A stretch of 47,056 nt of DNA from an uncultured Clostridia bacterium (GTDB taxonomy: Bacteria > Bacillota > Clostridia > Oscillospirales > Oscillospiraceae), in assembly GCA_946542465.1 (NCBI GenBank), contig CAMNKQ010000002.1:1-47056 (forward strand). Reading direction: 5' to 3'. The notes under the pieces were generated by a model. It ran no database searches, was not told where the DNA came from, and saw only the letters and a list, made by a program, of their open reading frames with translations. Positions 40,706 to 47,056 of this stretch are shown in pieces (position 1 is the first letter of the stretch; the number at the start of each line of letters is the position of its first letter). The position numbers and the translations under genes were made by a program.

Positions 40706-40862
40706 CAAGCTATCGACAAAGTGTCGACAGCTTGAGGCACAAAAATGGGAACTTCCGAAAAAGTTCCCATTTTTGTGTGAATCAAACTCGAGAGGGAATA
40801 ACCAATCCCCTCTCGAGCTCTCCCCATGCGAGTCCAAGCTTGGCCACATGGGTTTGTCTACA
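40706..40862 (+). repeat. 157-bp four-hairpin repeat, family C copy 2
   Basis: Same orientation and length as 32364-32520. The stem CACAAAAATGGGAACTT and its complement is perfect here (17 bp), and CTCGAGAGGG/CCCTCTCGAG is conserved in both. CCAAGCTTGG in the fourth hairpin is CCATGCTTGG in copy 1. It lies upstream of the asnS promoter and downstream of the transporter operon, both minus strand. Read on the minus strand the long stem is also followed by T-poor sequence, so it need not be a terminator for the transporter. Confidence 0.85.
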
Positions 40863-40882
40863 GGCAGAGCAGTTTGGAGAGT

Positions 40883-41866
40883 TTATCGTTCCTCTCGGAA
40901 ATAGGCCAGGCCGAGGGAGGCGGGGGGCTGGTTCTCGCGCTTGTTGCGCATGGAGGAGAGCACCAGCACGATGATCGTGACCACATAGGGGGCCATCTTG
41001 TAGAGCTCCTTGACGGCCAGGTTCATACCGGAGGGGATGTACATATGCAAAATGTACAGTCCGCCGAAGAGGAAGGAGGCCAGCACGCCCACGTTGGGAC
41101 GCCAGACCGTGAAGATGACCAGCGCGATGGCGAGCCAGCCGCGGTCGCCAAAGGCGTCGTTGGTCCAGACGCCGGAGGCGTAATCCATCACGTAATACAG
41201 GCCGCCCAGGCCCGCGATCATGGAGCCGGTGCATGTGGCGATGTATTTATACTTGGAGACATTGATGCCGGCGGCGTCGGCGGTGTTGGGGTTTTCACCC
41301 ACGGCGCGCAGATGCAGACCCACGCGGGTGTGCTTGAGGATGTAGGCGGCCGTCAGCGCAATGATCACGGCGATATAGGCCAGGAAACCGTAGGACAGCA
41401 GGAGCTTGCCGAAGACCCCGGCCTTCTCGGCGATGGGCAGAGAAGTGCGGAAAGCGTTGCTGGTGGCGGAGAGGATGACGGAGGGCAGGTCGCTGCCGGA
41501 GAGCTTGATGAGGGAGCCGCCGAAGAAGTTGCCGAAGCCCACGCCGAAGGTGGTCAGGGCCAGACCGGTGACGTTCTGGTTGGCGCGCAGGGTGACCGTC
41601 AGGAAACAGTAGAGCAGACCCATCAACAGCGAGCCCAGCAGGCAGCAGCCCAGCGGGATCAGGATGGCGGGCAGGGGGGCGAAGTTGGGCGACTGCTCAT
41701 AGAAGAAGGCACCGATGACGCCGGAGATCGCGCCCACGTACATGATGCCGGGAATGCCCAGGTTCAGGTTGCCGGATTTCTCGGTCAGGGTTTCGCCGGT
41801 GCTGCCCAGCAGCAGGGGAATGCCCTGGACGACAGCCCGGGGGATGAAAGAGATAAAATCAAACAT
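40883..41866 (-). CDS. BMP-type nucleoside ABC transporter permease (NupQ-like)
   Basis: Membrane protein of 327 residues with eight to nine spans. It starts FISFIPRAVVQGIPLLLGSTGETLTEKSGNLNLGIPGIMYVGAI, the conserved opening of the NupQ/RbsC-like second permease, and has LRAVGENPNTADAAGINV, the cytoplasmic coupling motif. Last gene of the bmp-ATPase-permease-permease operon, four bases after the first permease. No clear terminator follows before the family C repeat. Confidence 0.92.
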   Translation of the reverse strand: MFDFISFIPRAVVQGIPLLLGSTGETLTEKSGNLNLGIPGIMYVGAISGVIGAFFYEQSPNFAPLPAILIPLGCCLLGSLLMGLLYCFLTVTLRANQNVTGLALTTFGVGFGNFFGGSLIKLSGSDLPSVILSATSNAFRTSLPIAEKAGVFGKLLLSYGFLAYIAVIIALTAAYILKHTRVGLHLRAVGENPNTADAAGINVSKYKYIATCTGSMIAGLGGLYYVMDYASGVWTNDAFGDRGWLAIALVIFTVWRPNVGVLASFLFGGLYILHMYIPSGMNLAVKELYKMAPYVVTIIVLVLSSMRNKRENQPPASLGLAYFREER

Positions 41867-41870
41867 CGTC

Positions 41871-42971
41871 TCAGCCCTCCTTACCGCCGGATTTGCGGAA
41901 GTGGATCTCGTAGTTGATGAAGAACTCGCTCCCGATGATGAAGAACAGAATGAGGCCGGTCAGAATATCGCCGAAGGAGCGGTTCAGACCGAACTTGGTG
42001 GCGATCTCACCCGAGCCGCGGCCCAGGAAGACGATCAGGAAGCTGGTGAGGATCATCCAGATGGGGTTGAACTTGGCAAGCCAGGAGACCATGACCGCGG
42101 TGAAGCCGCGCCCGTCCACGATGGTGGTGGTCAGGGTGTGGTTGGTGCTGCCCACGAGCAGCAGGCCGGCCAGACCGCAGACGGCGCCGGAGAGGAGCAT
42201 GGTGCGGATGATGACCCGGTCCACCTTGATGCCGACGTAGCGGGCGGTGCGCTCGCTCTCGCCGACGACGGTGATCTCATAGCCGTGCTTGGAGTAGTTG
42301 AGGTAGACATACATCGCCAGGCACACCGCCGCGACGATCAGGATGTTCAGCAGATACTTGTAGCTGCCGATCTGCGGGAACCAGCCCAGCTCCGTGGTGG
42401 GGTTGATGACGCCGATGGTGCCCGAGCCCTTGGGGGACTCCCAGACCACGCAGTAGTAGGCCACCAGCTGGGTGGCGACGTAGTTCATCATCAGGGTGAA
42501 GAGGGTCTCGTTGGTGTTCCACTTGGCCTTGAAGAAGGCGGGGATCGCGGCCCAGATGGCGCCGGAGAGCACACTGGCCACGCACATGCAGGCGATGATG
42601 CCCCAGTTGGGCAGCTTTCCGGGCAGCAGGATCATGCAGGCCGCGGCGGCCAGACCGCCGATCAGGGCCTGACCCTCGGCGCCCAGGTTCCAGCAGCGCA
42701 TGCGGAAGGCGGGGGTGACCGCCAGAGAGATGCACAGGAGCATGGAGATGTTCTGCAGCAGCACCCAGATCTTGCGGGGGGAGCCGAAGGAGCCGTTGAT
42801 GATGGCGGCATAGACCTGGATGGGGTTCTGCCTGGTGACCAGGGAGGTGATCAGCCCGCAGGTGACCAGCGCCAGAACCAGCGCCGCACCGCGGATGGCC
42901 CAGGCCTTGTACCAGGGCAGCAGTCCGCGCTTGGAGACGTGGATAAGAGGGCTGCGTGTCTTGTTATTCAT
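41871..42971 (-). CDS. BMP-type nucleoside ABC transporter permease (NupP-like)
   Basis: Membrane protein of 366 residues with about ten spans. AFRMRCWNLGAEGQALIGGLAAA matches the conserved FNIGAEGQ motif, LMMNYVA is the next landmark and ITVVGESERTARYVGI the coupling helix. The start overlaps the ATPase stop by eight bases. It forms a heterodimer with the downstream permease. Confidence 0.92.
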   Translation of the reverse strand: MNNKTRSPLIHVSKRGLLPWYKAWAIRGAALVLALVTCGLITSLVTRQNPIQVYAAIINGSFGSPRKIWVLLQNISMLLCISLAVTPAFRMRCWNLGAEGQALIGGLAAAACMILLPGKLPNWGIIACMCVASVLSGAIWAAIPAFFKAKWNTNETLFTLMMNYVATQLVAYYCVVWESPKGSGTIGVINPTTELGWFPQIGSYKYLLNILIVAAVCLAMYVYLNYSKHGYEITVVGESERTARYVGIKVDRVIIRTMLLSGAVCGLAGLLLVGSTNHTLTTTIVDGRGFTAVMVSWLAKFNPIWMILTSFLIVFLGRGSGEIATKFGLNRSFGDILTGLILFFIIGSEFFINYEIHFRKSGGKEG

Positions 42972-44502
42972 GGGCGTTTCCTCCCAGCTTCGTCATCATC
43001 ATGCCCACGTCCCGCTTGTTGGCGCCGCGGCCGGGCACAATGCCGGAGACCTTGCCGCCGCAGAGGACCAGAATGCGGTCGGCCAGCTCCAGCAGCACGT
43101 CCAGATCCTCGCCCACGTAGACGACGGCGACGCCGGACTTTTTCTGCTTGTTGATCAGATCGTAAATGGTGTAGGACGAGTTGATGTCCAGACCGCGCAC
43201 CGCGTAGGCGGTTAGCAGTACCGTGGGCGCCGAGGCGATCTCACGCCCGACCAGAACCTTCTGGACGTTGCCGCCGGAGAGGCGGCGCACCGGGGTGCTG
43301 ATGCCGGGGGTCACGACCTCCAGCTCCTGCACCACGTCCAGCGCGAGCTGGCGCGGGGTCTTGCGGTCGGTGAACACGGAGTGGCCGCGGCGGAAGGAGC
43401 GGAGCATCATGTTGTCGCTCAGGTCCATGTTCGCCACCAGGCCCATGCCCAGGCGGTCCTCCGGCACGAAGGAGAGGGAGACGCCCATCTGCTGGATGGT
43501 CAGGGGGTCCTTGCCCAGCAGCTGCTCGGCGCGGCCGTCGTCCTCAATATACTCGATGCTGCCCTTTTCCACGGGCTGCAATCCGGCAATGGCCTCCAGC
43601 AGTTCCTTCTGACCGCAGCCGGAGATGCCGGCGATGCCCAGGATCTCCCCGGAGTTGGCGGTGAAGGACACGTCGTCCAGCTTTACGATGCCGTCGATGC
43701 TGCGCACGGTCAGATTCTTGACCACGATCCGGGGCTTGGGGTCGACGGGGTCGGGGCGGTCGATGTTCAGGGTGACCGCGTGGCCGACCATCATGTTGGT
43801 CATCTCCTGGGCGTTGGTCTTGGCGGTGGGCATATCGCCGATGAACTGCCCGTGGCGCAGGATGGCGACCCGATCACTGAGAGCCTCCACCTCGTGCATC
43901 TTGTGGGTGATGATGACGATGGCCTTGTTGTCGTTGCGCATGTTGCGCAGGACGTTGAAGAGCTTGTCGGTCTCCTGGGGGGTCAGAACGGCGGTGGGCT
44001 CGTCCAGGATCAGGATGTCCGCGCCGCGGTAGAGGACCTTCACGATCTCCACGGTCTGCTTCTGGGACACGGACATGTCATAGATCTTCTGGTTGGGATC
44101 GACCTCAAAGCCGTAGGCCTCGCAGATCGTGCGGATCTTCTCCGAGGCGGCCTTCAGATCCAGCTTGCCGGGCAGGCCCAGCACAATGTTCTCCGCCGCG
44201 GTCAGCACATCGACCAGCTTGAAATGCTGGTGGATCATGCCGATGCCCAGGTCGAAGGCGTCCTTGGGGGAGCGGATCACCACGTCCTTGCCGTCGATGC
44301 TGATCGCGCCCTCGTCGGGGAAGTAGATGCCGGAGAGCATGTTCATGAGGGTCGTTTTGCCGGAGCCGTTTTCGCCCAGCAGCGCCAGGATCTCGCCCCG
44401 GTAGATATCCAGCCAGACCTTGTCGTTGGCCACGGTGGGGCCGAAGGTCTTGGTGATGTTGCGCATCTTGACAGCGGGGATTTTGTTGTCCAAAGCCGTC
44501 AC
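42964..44502 (-). CDS. Nucleoside ABC transporter ATP-binding protein, double ABC (NupO-like)
   Basis: Fused double ATPase of 512 residues. The first half is complete: Walker A GENGSGKTT (about 43-51), signature VSQKQTVEI and Walker B ILILDEPTAVLT. The second half has the family's degenerate Walker A (GISGCGQKE) and signature LSGGNVQKVLVGRE. After that the usual PTRGLD stretch reads TAYAVRGLD, so its hydrolysis site looks weak. Asymmetric double ATPases are typical of BMP/ribose-type importers. The start at 44502 lies 176 bases after the substrate-binding gene, with stable hairpins between. Confidence 0.93.
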   Translation of the reverse strand: MTALDNKIPAVKMRNITKTFGPTVANDKVWLDIYRGEILALLGENGSGKTTLMNMLSGIYFPDEGAISIDGKDVVIRSPKDAFDLGIGMIHQHFKLVDVLTAAENIVLGLPGKLDLKAASEKIRTICEAYGFEVDPNQKIYDMSVSQKQTVEIVKVLYRGADILILDEPTAVLTPQETDKLFNVLRNMRNDNKAIVIITHKMHEVEALSDRVAILRHGQFIGDMPTAKTNAQEMTNMMVGHAVTLNIDRPDPVDPKPRIVVKNLTVRSIDGIVKLDDVSFTANSGEILGIAGISGCGQKELLEAIAGLQPVEKGSIEYIEDDGRAEQLLGKDPLTIQQMGVSLSFVPEDRLGMGLVANMDLSDNMMLRSFRRGHSVFTDRKTPRQLALDVVQELEVVTPGISTPVRRLSGGNVQKVLVGREIASAPTVLLTAYAVRGLDINSSYTIYDLINKQKKSGVAVVYVGEDLDVLLELADRILVLCGGKVSGIVPGRGANKRDVGMMMTKLGGNAHE

Positions 44503-44583
44503 ACTCCTTTTTCAAAGAAAAGATGAAGGGACGCCGCGCCCGCGGCAGGTCCCGAATCTGGCAGAAAAAACCAAGAATGCTGT

Positions 44584-44663
44584 AAAGGGCAGCGCGGCGG
44601 CTGATAGTCACTGCGCTGCCCTTTGCAGCATGGAGGGAAGTCCCGGAAGGACCGGGACTTCCC
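44584..44663 (-). promoter_or_regulatory. Tandem intercistronic hairpins
   Basis: Two stable stems between the substrate-binding gene and the ATPase gene: GGGAAGTCCCGG and complement (44635-44663, 12 bp perfect), and AAAGGGCAGCGC and complement (44584-44624, 12 bp). Neither has a proper U-tract, so 3'-end protection or partial attenuation of the operon is likely. Confidence 0.6.
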
Positions 44664-44678
44664 AGAAGCTTAAAAAAC

Positions 44679-45860
44679 TCAGGCGTCGATGTTGGTGATG
44701 CCGTCGATGAAGAGATCGAAGTAAGGAGCGCTGCGATACTCGGACTCGTGGAAGTAGCCGTCGGAGATGGCGTTGGTCTCGGGGACAAAGTCGCCCATAT
44801 CGTCAACGTCGGCCAGATACTCGTCCAGGGTCTCACCGTTCACGGTGAAGGTGGCGGTGTCGAAGACCTTCAGGGAGCCGTCAGCCAGAGCGGCCTTGAC
44901 TTCCTCAAGCTTCTCGACGGTGCCGGCGGCAGCGGCCTGCTCGTTGACCTCGGTCATCAGGACGGAGTCGGTGGCCAGGGTGCCAGTCCAGTCGGCGGGG
45001 ATGGCCTCACCGTTCATGACGCACTCCATGGCAAACTGCATGTAGGGAGCCCAGTTGATGCGGGAAGCGACGATGAAGGTGTTGGGGCAGGCGTCAGCGG
45101 CGGAGCCGTTGTAGAACACGAAGGGGATGTTGTTGGACTCGCACTCGGTGGGAGCGCCCATGGAGTCGGCATGCTCGGAGAGCAGGACGCAGCCGTTGGA
45201 GATGAGCTTGATGGCGCCTTCCTTCTCCAGGGTCGGGTCATACCAGGAGTTGGTGAAGGTCACTTCCATGGTGGCGGCGGGGCAGGCGTAGCGGACGCCC
45301 AGGAAGAAGGAGGTGAAGCCGGAGACGACCTCGGCATAGGGGAAAGCACCCACGTAGCCGACCTTGGCCTGCTCTTCGGTGATGGCGCCGCTCTCGATCA
45401 TCTCGTTGAGCTTCAGACCGGCGGCAACACCGCCGAGGAAACGACCCTCATAGATGGAGGCGAAAGCGTTGTGGTAGTTGTCAAGACCCACGGTGTGAGC
45501 CTGGGTGCCGGTGGCGTGGCAGAACTGAACCTCGGGGAACTCCTTGGCAGCCTGGATCAGGAAAGGCTCGTGGCCAAAGGAATCGGCGAAGATGAAGTTG
45601 CAGCCTTCGTCAACCAGTTCGGCGGCGGCGTCATAGCACTCCTGGCCTTCGGGGATACCGGTCTTGAGCAGATACTCAACACCCAGGGCCTCGCAGGCTT
45701 CCTTGGCAGCGTTGATGAAGTTCAGGTCATAGGTGGAGTTCTCGTCGTGCAGGAAAATGAAACCGGCCTTGACGGGAGTCTCGGCGGAAGCGGTGGGACC
45801 GACAGCACACAGCGCCACGACCATGACGACAGCGAGCATCATTGCGATGATCTTCTTCAT
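44679..45860 (-). CDS. BMP family nucleoside-binding protein
   Basis: Substrate-binding protein of 393 residues. Mature sequence: VKAGFIFLHDENSTYDLNFINAAKEACEALG, FADSFGHEPFLIQAAKEFPEVQFCHATGT, NYHNAFASIYEGRFLGGVAAG and KVGYVGAFPYAEVVSGFTSFFLG, all typical of the BMP/PnrA (nucleoside-binding) family. The signal peptide ends TASAE and has no lipobox cysteine, unusual for a monoderm importer, so it may be released or kept by an uncleaved anchor. Strong AGGAG site. First gene of the transporter operon and directly controlled by a guanine riboswitch. Confidence 0.92.
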   Translation of the reverse strand: MKKIIAMMLAVVMVVALCAVGPTASAETPVKAGFIFLHDENSTYDLNFINAAKEACEALGVEYLLKTGIPEGQECYDAAAELVDEGCNFIFADSFGHEPFLIQAAKEFPEVQFCHATGTQAHTVGLDNYHNAFASIYEGRFLGGVAAGLKLNEMIESGAITEEQAKVGYVGAFPYAEVVSGFTSFFLGVRYACPAATMEVTFTNSWYDPTLEKEGAIKLISNGCVLLSEHADSMGAPTECESNNIPFVFYNGSAADACPNTFIVASRINWAPYMQFAMECVMNGEAIPADWTGTLATDSVLMTEVNEQAAAAGTVEKLEEVKAALADGSLKVFDTATFTVNGETLDEYLADVDDMGDFVPETNAISDGYFHESEYRSAPYFDLFIDGITNIDA

Positions 45861-45984
45861 TGTGTTTCTCCTTATAATAAATTTTGTATATCAGTGCTGG
45901 GGAGGAGCCCGAAGGCCCTCCTCAACACACCTAAACCGCTATTGCGGTAAAGGGAAAGGTGAGGCGCGCCGAAGCGCACAAAAC

Positions 45985-46016
45985 AAAAAGGGAGAGCGGA
46001 TCGAAAATCCCTCTCC
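45985..46016 (-). terminator. Second terminator downstream of the riboswitch
   Basis: On the minus strand GGAGAGGGAT pairs with ATCCGCTCTCC, followed by CTTTTTG. It lies 44 bases downstream of the first riboswitch terminator and before the bmp gene. Confidence 0.75.
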
Positions 46017-46020
46017 AACG

Positions 46021-46058
46021 AAAAAACAGGTGACGTCCCACGGAGGAGACGTGCCCTG
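46021..46058 (-). terminator. Riboswitch expression-platform terminator
   Basis: On the minus strand CAGGGCACGTC pairs with GACGTCACCTG, followed by TTTTTT. It begins about ten bases after the aptamer P1 strand, so ligand-stabilised P1 would favour termination. Confidence 0.8.
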
Positions 46059-46068
46059 GAGTTTTTTC

Positions 46069-46132
46069 CGATAGTCCGGTCATTTACGGTGTCCGGGTAG
46101 AGACTTCAAATCCATATCATTTGCTTATATCG
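46069..46132 (-). promoter_or_regulatory. Guanine (purine-class) riboswitch aptamer
   Basis: Read on the minus strand, P1 CGATA/TATCG encloses the invariant core: ATAAG, GATATGG, a P2 stem, GTCTCTACC, a P3 stem around ACCGTAAAT, and GGACTAT. The base at the position equivalent to xpt C74 is C (GACTAT rather than GATTAT), predicting guanine or hypoxanthine rather than adenine. U51 of the TCTACC core is retained, arguing against the 2'-deoxyguanosine variant. It controls the downstream nucleoside transporter operon. Confidence 0.93.
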
Positions 46133-46177
46133 AAACGATGTTCAATTGCGGCAGCCGCACTGCCCATTGATGACAAT

Positions 46178-46206
46178 ATAGTAACAGCGCAGGAGCCAAA
46201 AGTCAA
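46178..46206 (-). promoter_or_regulatory. Promoter of the riboswitch-bmp operon
   Basis: On the minus strand TTGACT, 17 bases, TACTAT, about 46 bases upstream of the aptamer. Confidence 0.7.
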
Positions 46207-46263
46207 GCGGAAAATTCGTGGATTTCGACATTTTTTGCTTCAAAAAATTGTATAATTTGCATA

Positions 46264-46299
46264 AGAAAAGCAGGATTTCCCACGGAATGGGAAATCCTG
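46264..46299 (-). terminator. Terminator of xpt
   Basis: CAGGATTTCCCA pairs with TGGGAAATCCTG; on the minus strand CTTTTCTT follows. It separates xpt from the riboswitch-transporter operon. Confidence 0.88.
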
Positions 46300-46305
46300 T
46301 CAAAC

Positions 46306-46878
46306 TCAGCAGAATTCGATCGTGCCGTCGTCGTCCATGGAGGCGATGCGGGCCAGGGATTCCACGCGCAGACCCTCGGCGCGCAGCTTGTCGCCGCCGC
46401 CCTGGAAGGCCTTCTCGATCGCGATGCCGGCGCCGACCACGCTGCCGCCGGCCTGCTCCACCAGCGCCTTGAGCCCCACCAGCGCCGCGCCGGTGGCCAG
46501 AAAGTCGTCAATGAGCAGGACGCGGTCGCCCGCGTGCAGATACTGCCGGGAGACCACGACGGTGTTGGTGTTGCCGTGGGTAAAGGAGGGAACCTCCACC
46601 GAATAGACCTCATGGGAGATGTTTTTGGACTTGCTCTTCTTGGCGAAGACGAGGGGGCAGCCGAAGGCGTGGGCCGCCATGACGGCCATGGCGATGCCGG
46701 AGGCCTCGATCGTCAGCACCTTGTTGACCCCGGCGTCGGCGAAGAGACGCTTAAACTCCTGCGCCATCTCGTACATGAGCTGGGGATCGATCTGATGATT
46801 CAGAAAGTTGTCCACCTTCAGAATGCCGCCGGGCAGGATCTGCCCATCCTGGCGAATACGCTGCTCCAAAAGTTCCAT
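46306..46878 (-). CDS. xpt: Xanthine phosphoribosyltransferase
   Basis: Purine-salvage enzyme of 190 residues that joins xanthine to PRPP to make XMP. It shows MELLEQRIRQDGQILPGGILKVDNFLNHQIDP (typical Xpt start), LTIEASGIAMAVMAA, the region FAKKSKSKNI and the PRPP loop VLLIDDFLATGAAL. Length is standard. The ATG at 46878 has GGAGAGAG. Purine salvage fits with the riboswitch-controlled nucleoside importer immediately downstream. No purine riboswitch is visible before xpt itself; a structured repeat is there instead. Confidence 0.96.
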   Translation of the reverse strand: MELLEQRIRQDGQILPGGILKVDNFLNHQIDPQLMYEMAQEFKRLFADAGVNKVLTIEASGIAMAVMAAHAFGCPLVFAKKSKSKNISHEVYSVEVPSFTHGNTNTVVVSRQYLHAGDRVLLIDDFLATGAALVGLKALVEQAGGSVVGAGIAIEKAFQGGGDKLRAEGLRVESLARIASMDDDGTIEFC

Positions 46879-46898
46879 GTCTCTCTCCTTATGTTGTG

Positions 46899-46928
46899 AT
46901 AGTACCTAGCTGATTGCGATAGTCGCAA
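46899..46928 (-). promoter_or_regulatory. Possible promoter of xpt
   Basis: On the minus strand TTGCGA, 18 bases, TACTAT. A TTGCGA-cta-TCGCAA palindrome covers the -35. Weak hexamers, so uncertain. Confidence 0.4.
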
Positions 46929-46935
46929 AGGAGCT

Positions 46936-47056
46936 TGGATTATTGCCCCAAAGGGAATTGAAATCCGTTTTTTGAGGCAGCTTTGCCGCCTCAAAAACAC
47001 CCTGAGGCGAACTGCGTGAGCCCTCGCGCCGACCAAAGCGGGCTTTAGCCCGCTGC
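46936..47056 (-). repeat. Dispersed 120-bp structured repeat, family A copy 2
   Basis: Reverse complement matches 1744-1861 along its length and runs to the window edge, so it may continue. It keeps the three hairpins: GCGGGCT/AGCCCGC, TTTTTGAGGC/GCCTCAAAAA and CCC-ttt-GGG. Changes relative to copy 1 keep pairing in each stem. It lies upstream of the xpt promoter region. Confidence 0.8.

Noticed and set aside
46879-46935. Purine riboswitch in front of xpt
   Set aside because: The aptamer core motifs are absent here; the only one found precedes the transporter operon.

Overview
The window is about 47 kb of high-GC DNA from what looks like a spore-forming, strictly anaerobic, monoderm Clostridia-class bacterium, most likely Oscillospiraceae or Ruminococcaceae (an Oscillibacter, Lawsonibacter or Dysosmobacter-like genome). 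The grounds are sporulation genes (spoVAD, spoVAE, a spoIIQ-like gene with a textbook sigma-F promoter), an anaerobic ribonucleotide reductase, S-layer-homology domains, GntR/YtrA and DegV families, TTGACA/TATAAT promoters with strong AGGAGG ribosome sites, and a guanine riboswitch. The genus is an inference from gene content only.

Layout: 1-340 tRNA-Leu(UAA) and palindromes. 342-4848 cell-envelope operon: MBOAT O-acyltransferase, AlgX/AlgJ-like partner, small lipoprotein, SLH-plus-transglutaminase protein. 5143-7306 aminotransferase and DegV protein. 7537-8923 spoVAE and spoVAD on the minus strand. 9110-10887 Asp/Glu racemase, a secreted protein and an XRE-like protein. 10981-13606 a clearly AT-richer three-gene cassette of unknown function (DUF4230-like protein, multi-span membrane protein, EF-hand-loop protein), apparently acquired. 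13920-16267 a self-regulated TetR redox operon (ABM monooxygenase, CMD-cupin fusion, flavodoxin). 16512-20490 a two-subunit aconitase X divergent from a Tat-exported flavoprotein reductase. 20549-22795 nrdD under an NrdR box. 23153-24971 the spoIIQ-like gene and a LUD/cupin pair. 25033-26098 the rpsF-ssb-rpsR operon. 26320-30172 a TlpA-like lipoprotein, a 2-hydroxyacid dehydrogenase, greA and murI. 30173-32357 DUF1934 and argS. 32811-37525 a GT-C-like membrane protein, a lipoprotein and a YtrA-type ABC operon. 37572-40597 a phosphodiester glycosidase and asnS. 40883-45860 a BMP-type nucleoside ABC transporter led by a guanine riboswitch. 46306-46878 xpt.

The most distinctive content is between genes. 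Three dispersed repeat families each occur twice: a 120-bp three-hairpin element (1744-1861 and 46936-47056), a 164-bp element with 17-bp terminal inverted repeats at two convergent gene junctions (7374-7537 and 16325-16488), and a 157-bp four-hairpin element (32364-32520 and 40706-40862). In the first and third families the differences between copies include paired changes that preserve stems, the signature of conserved secondary structure. A further hairpin-dense stretch with a possible three-way junction follows the copy behind argS. These elements and the AT-rich cassette are the best candidates for undescribed biology here.

Functional links: the guanine riboswitch ties nucleoside import to purine sufficiency, and xpt lies immediately upstream in the same orientation. 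TetR operators overlap its own promoter. Sporulation genes carry forespore-type promoters. All coordinates, motifs and repeat alignments were read by eye; no database searches were run.
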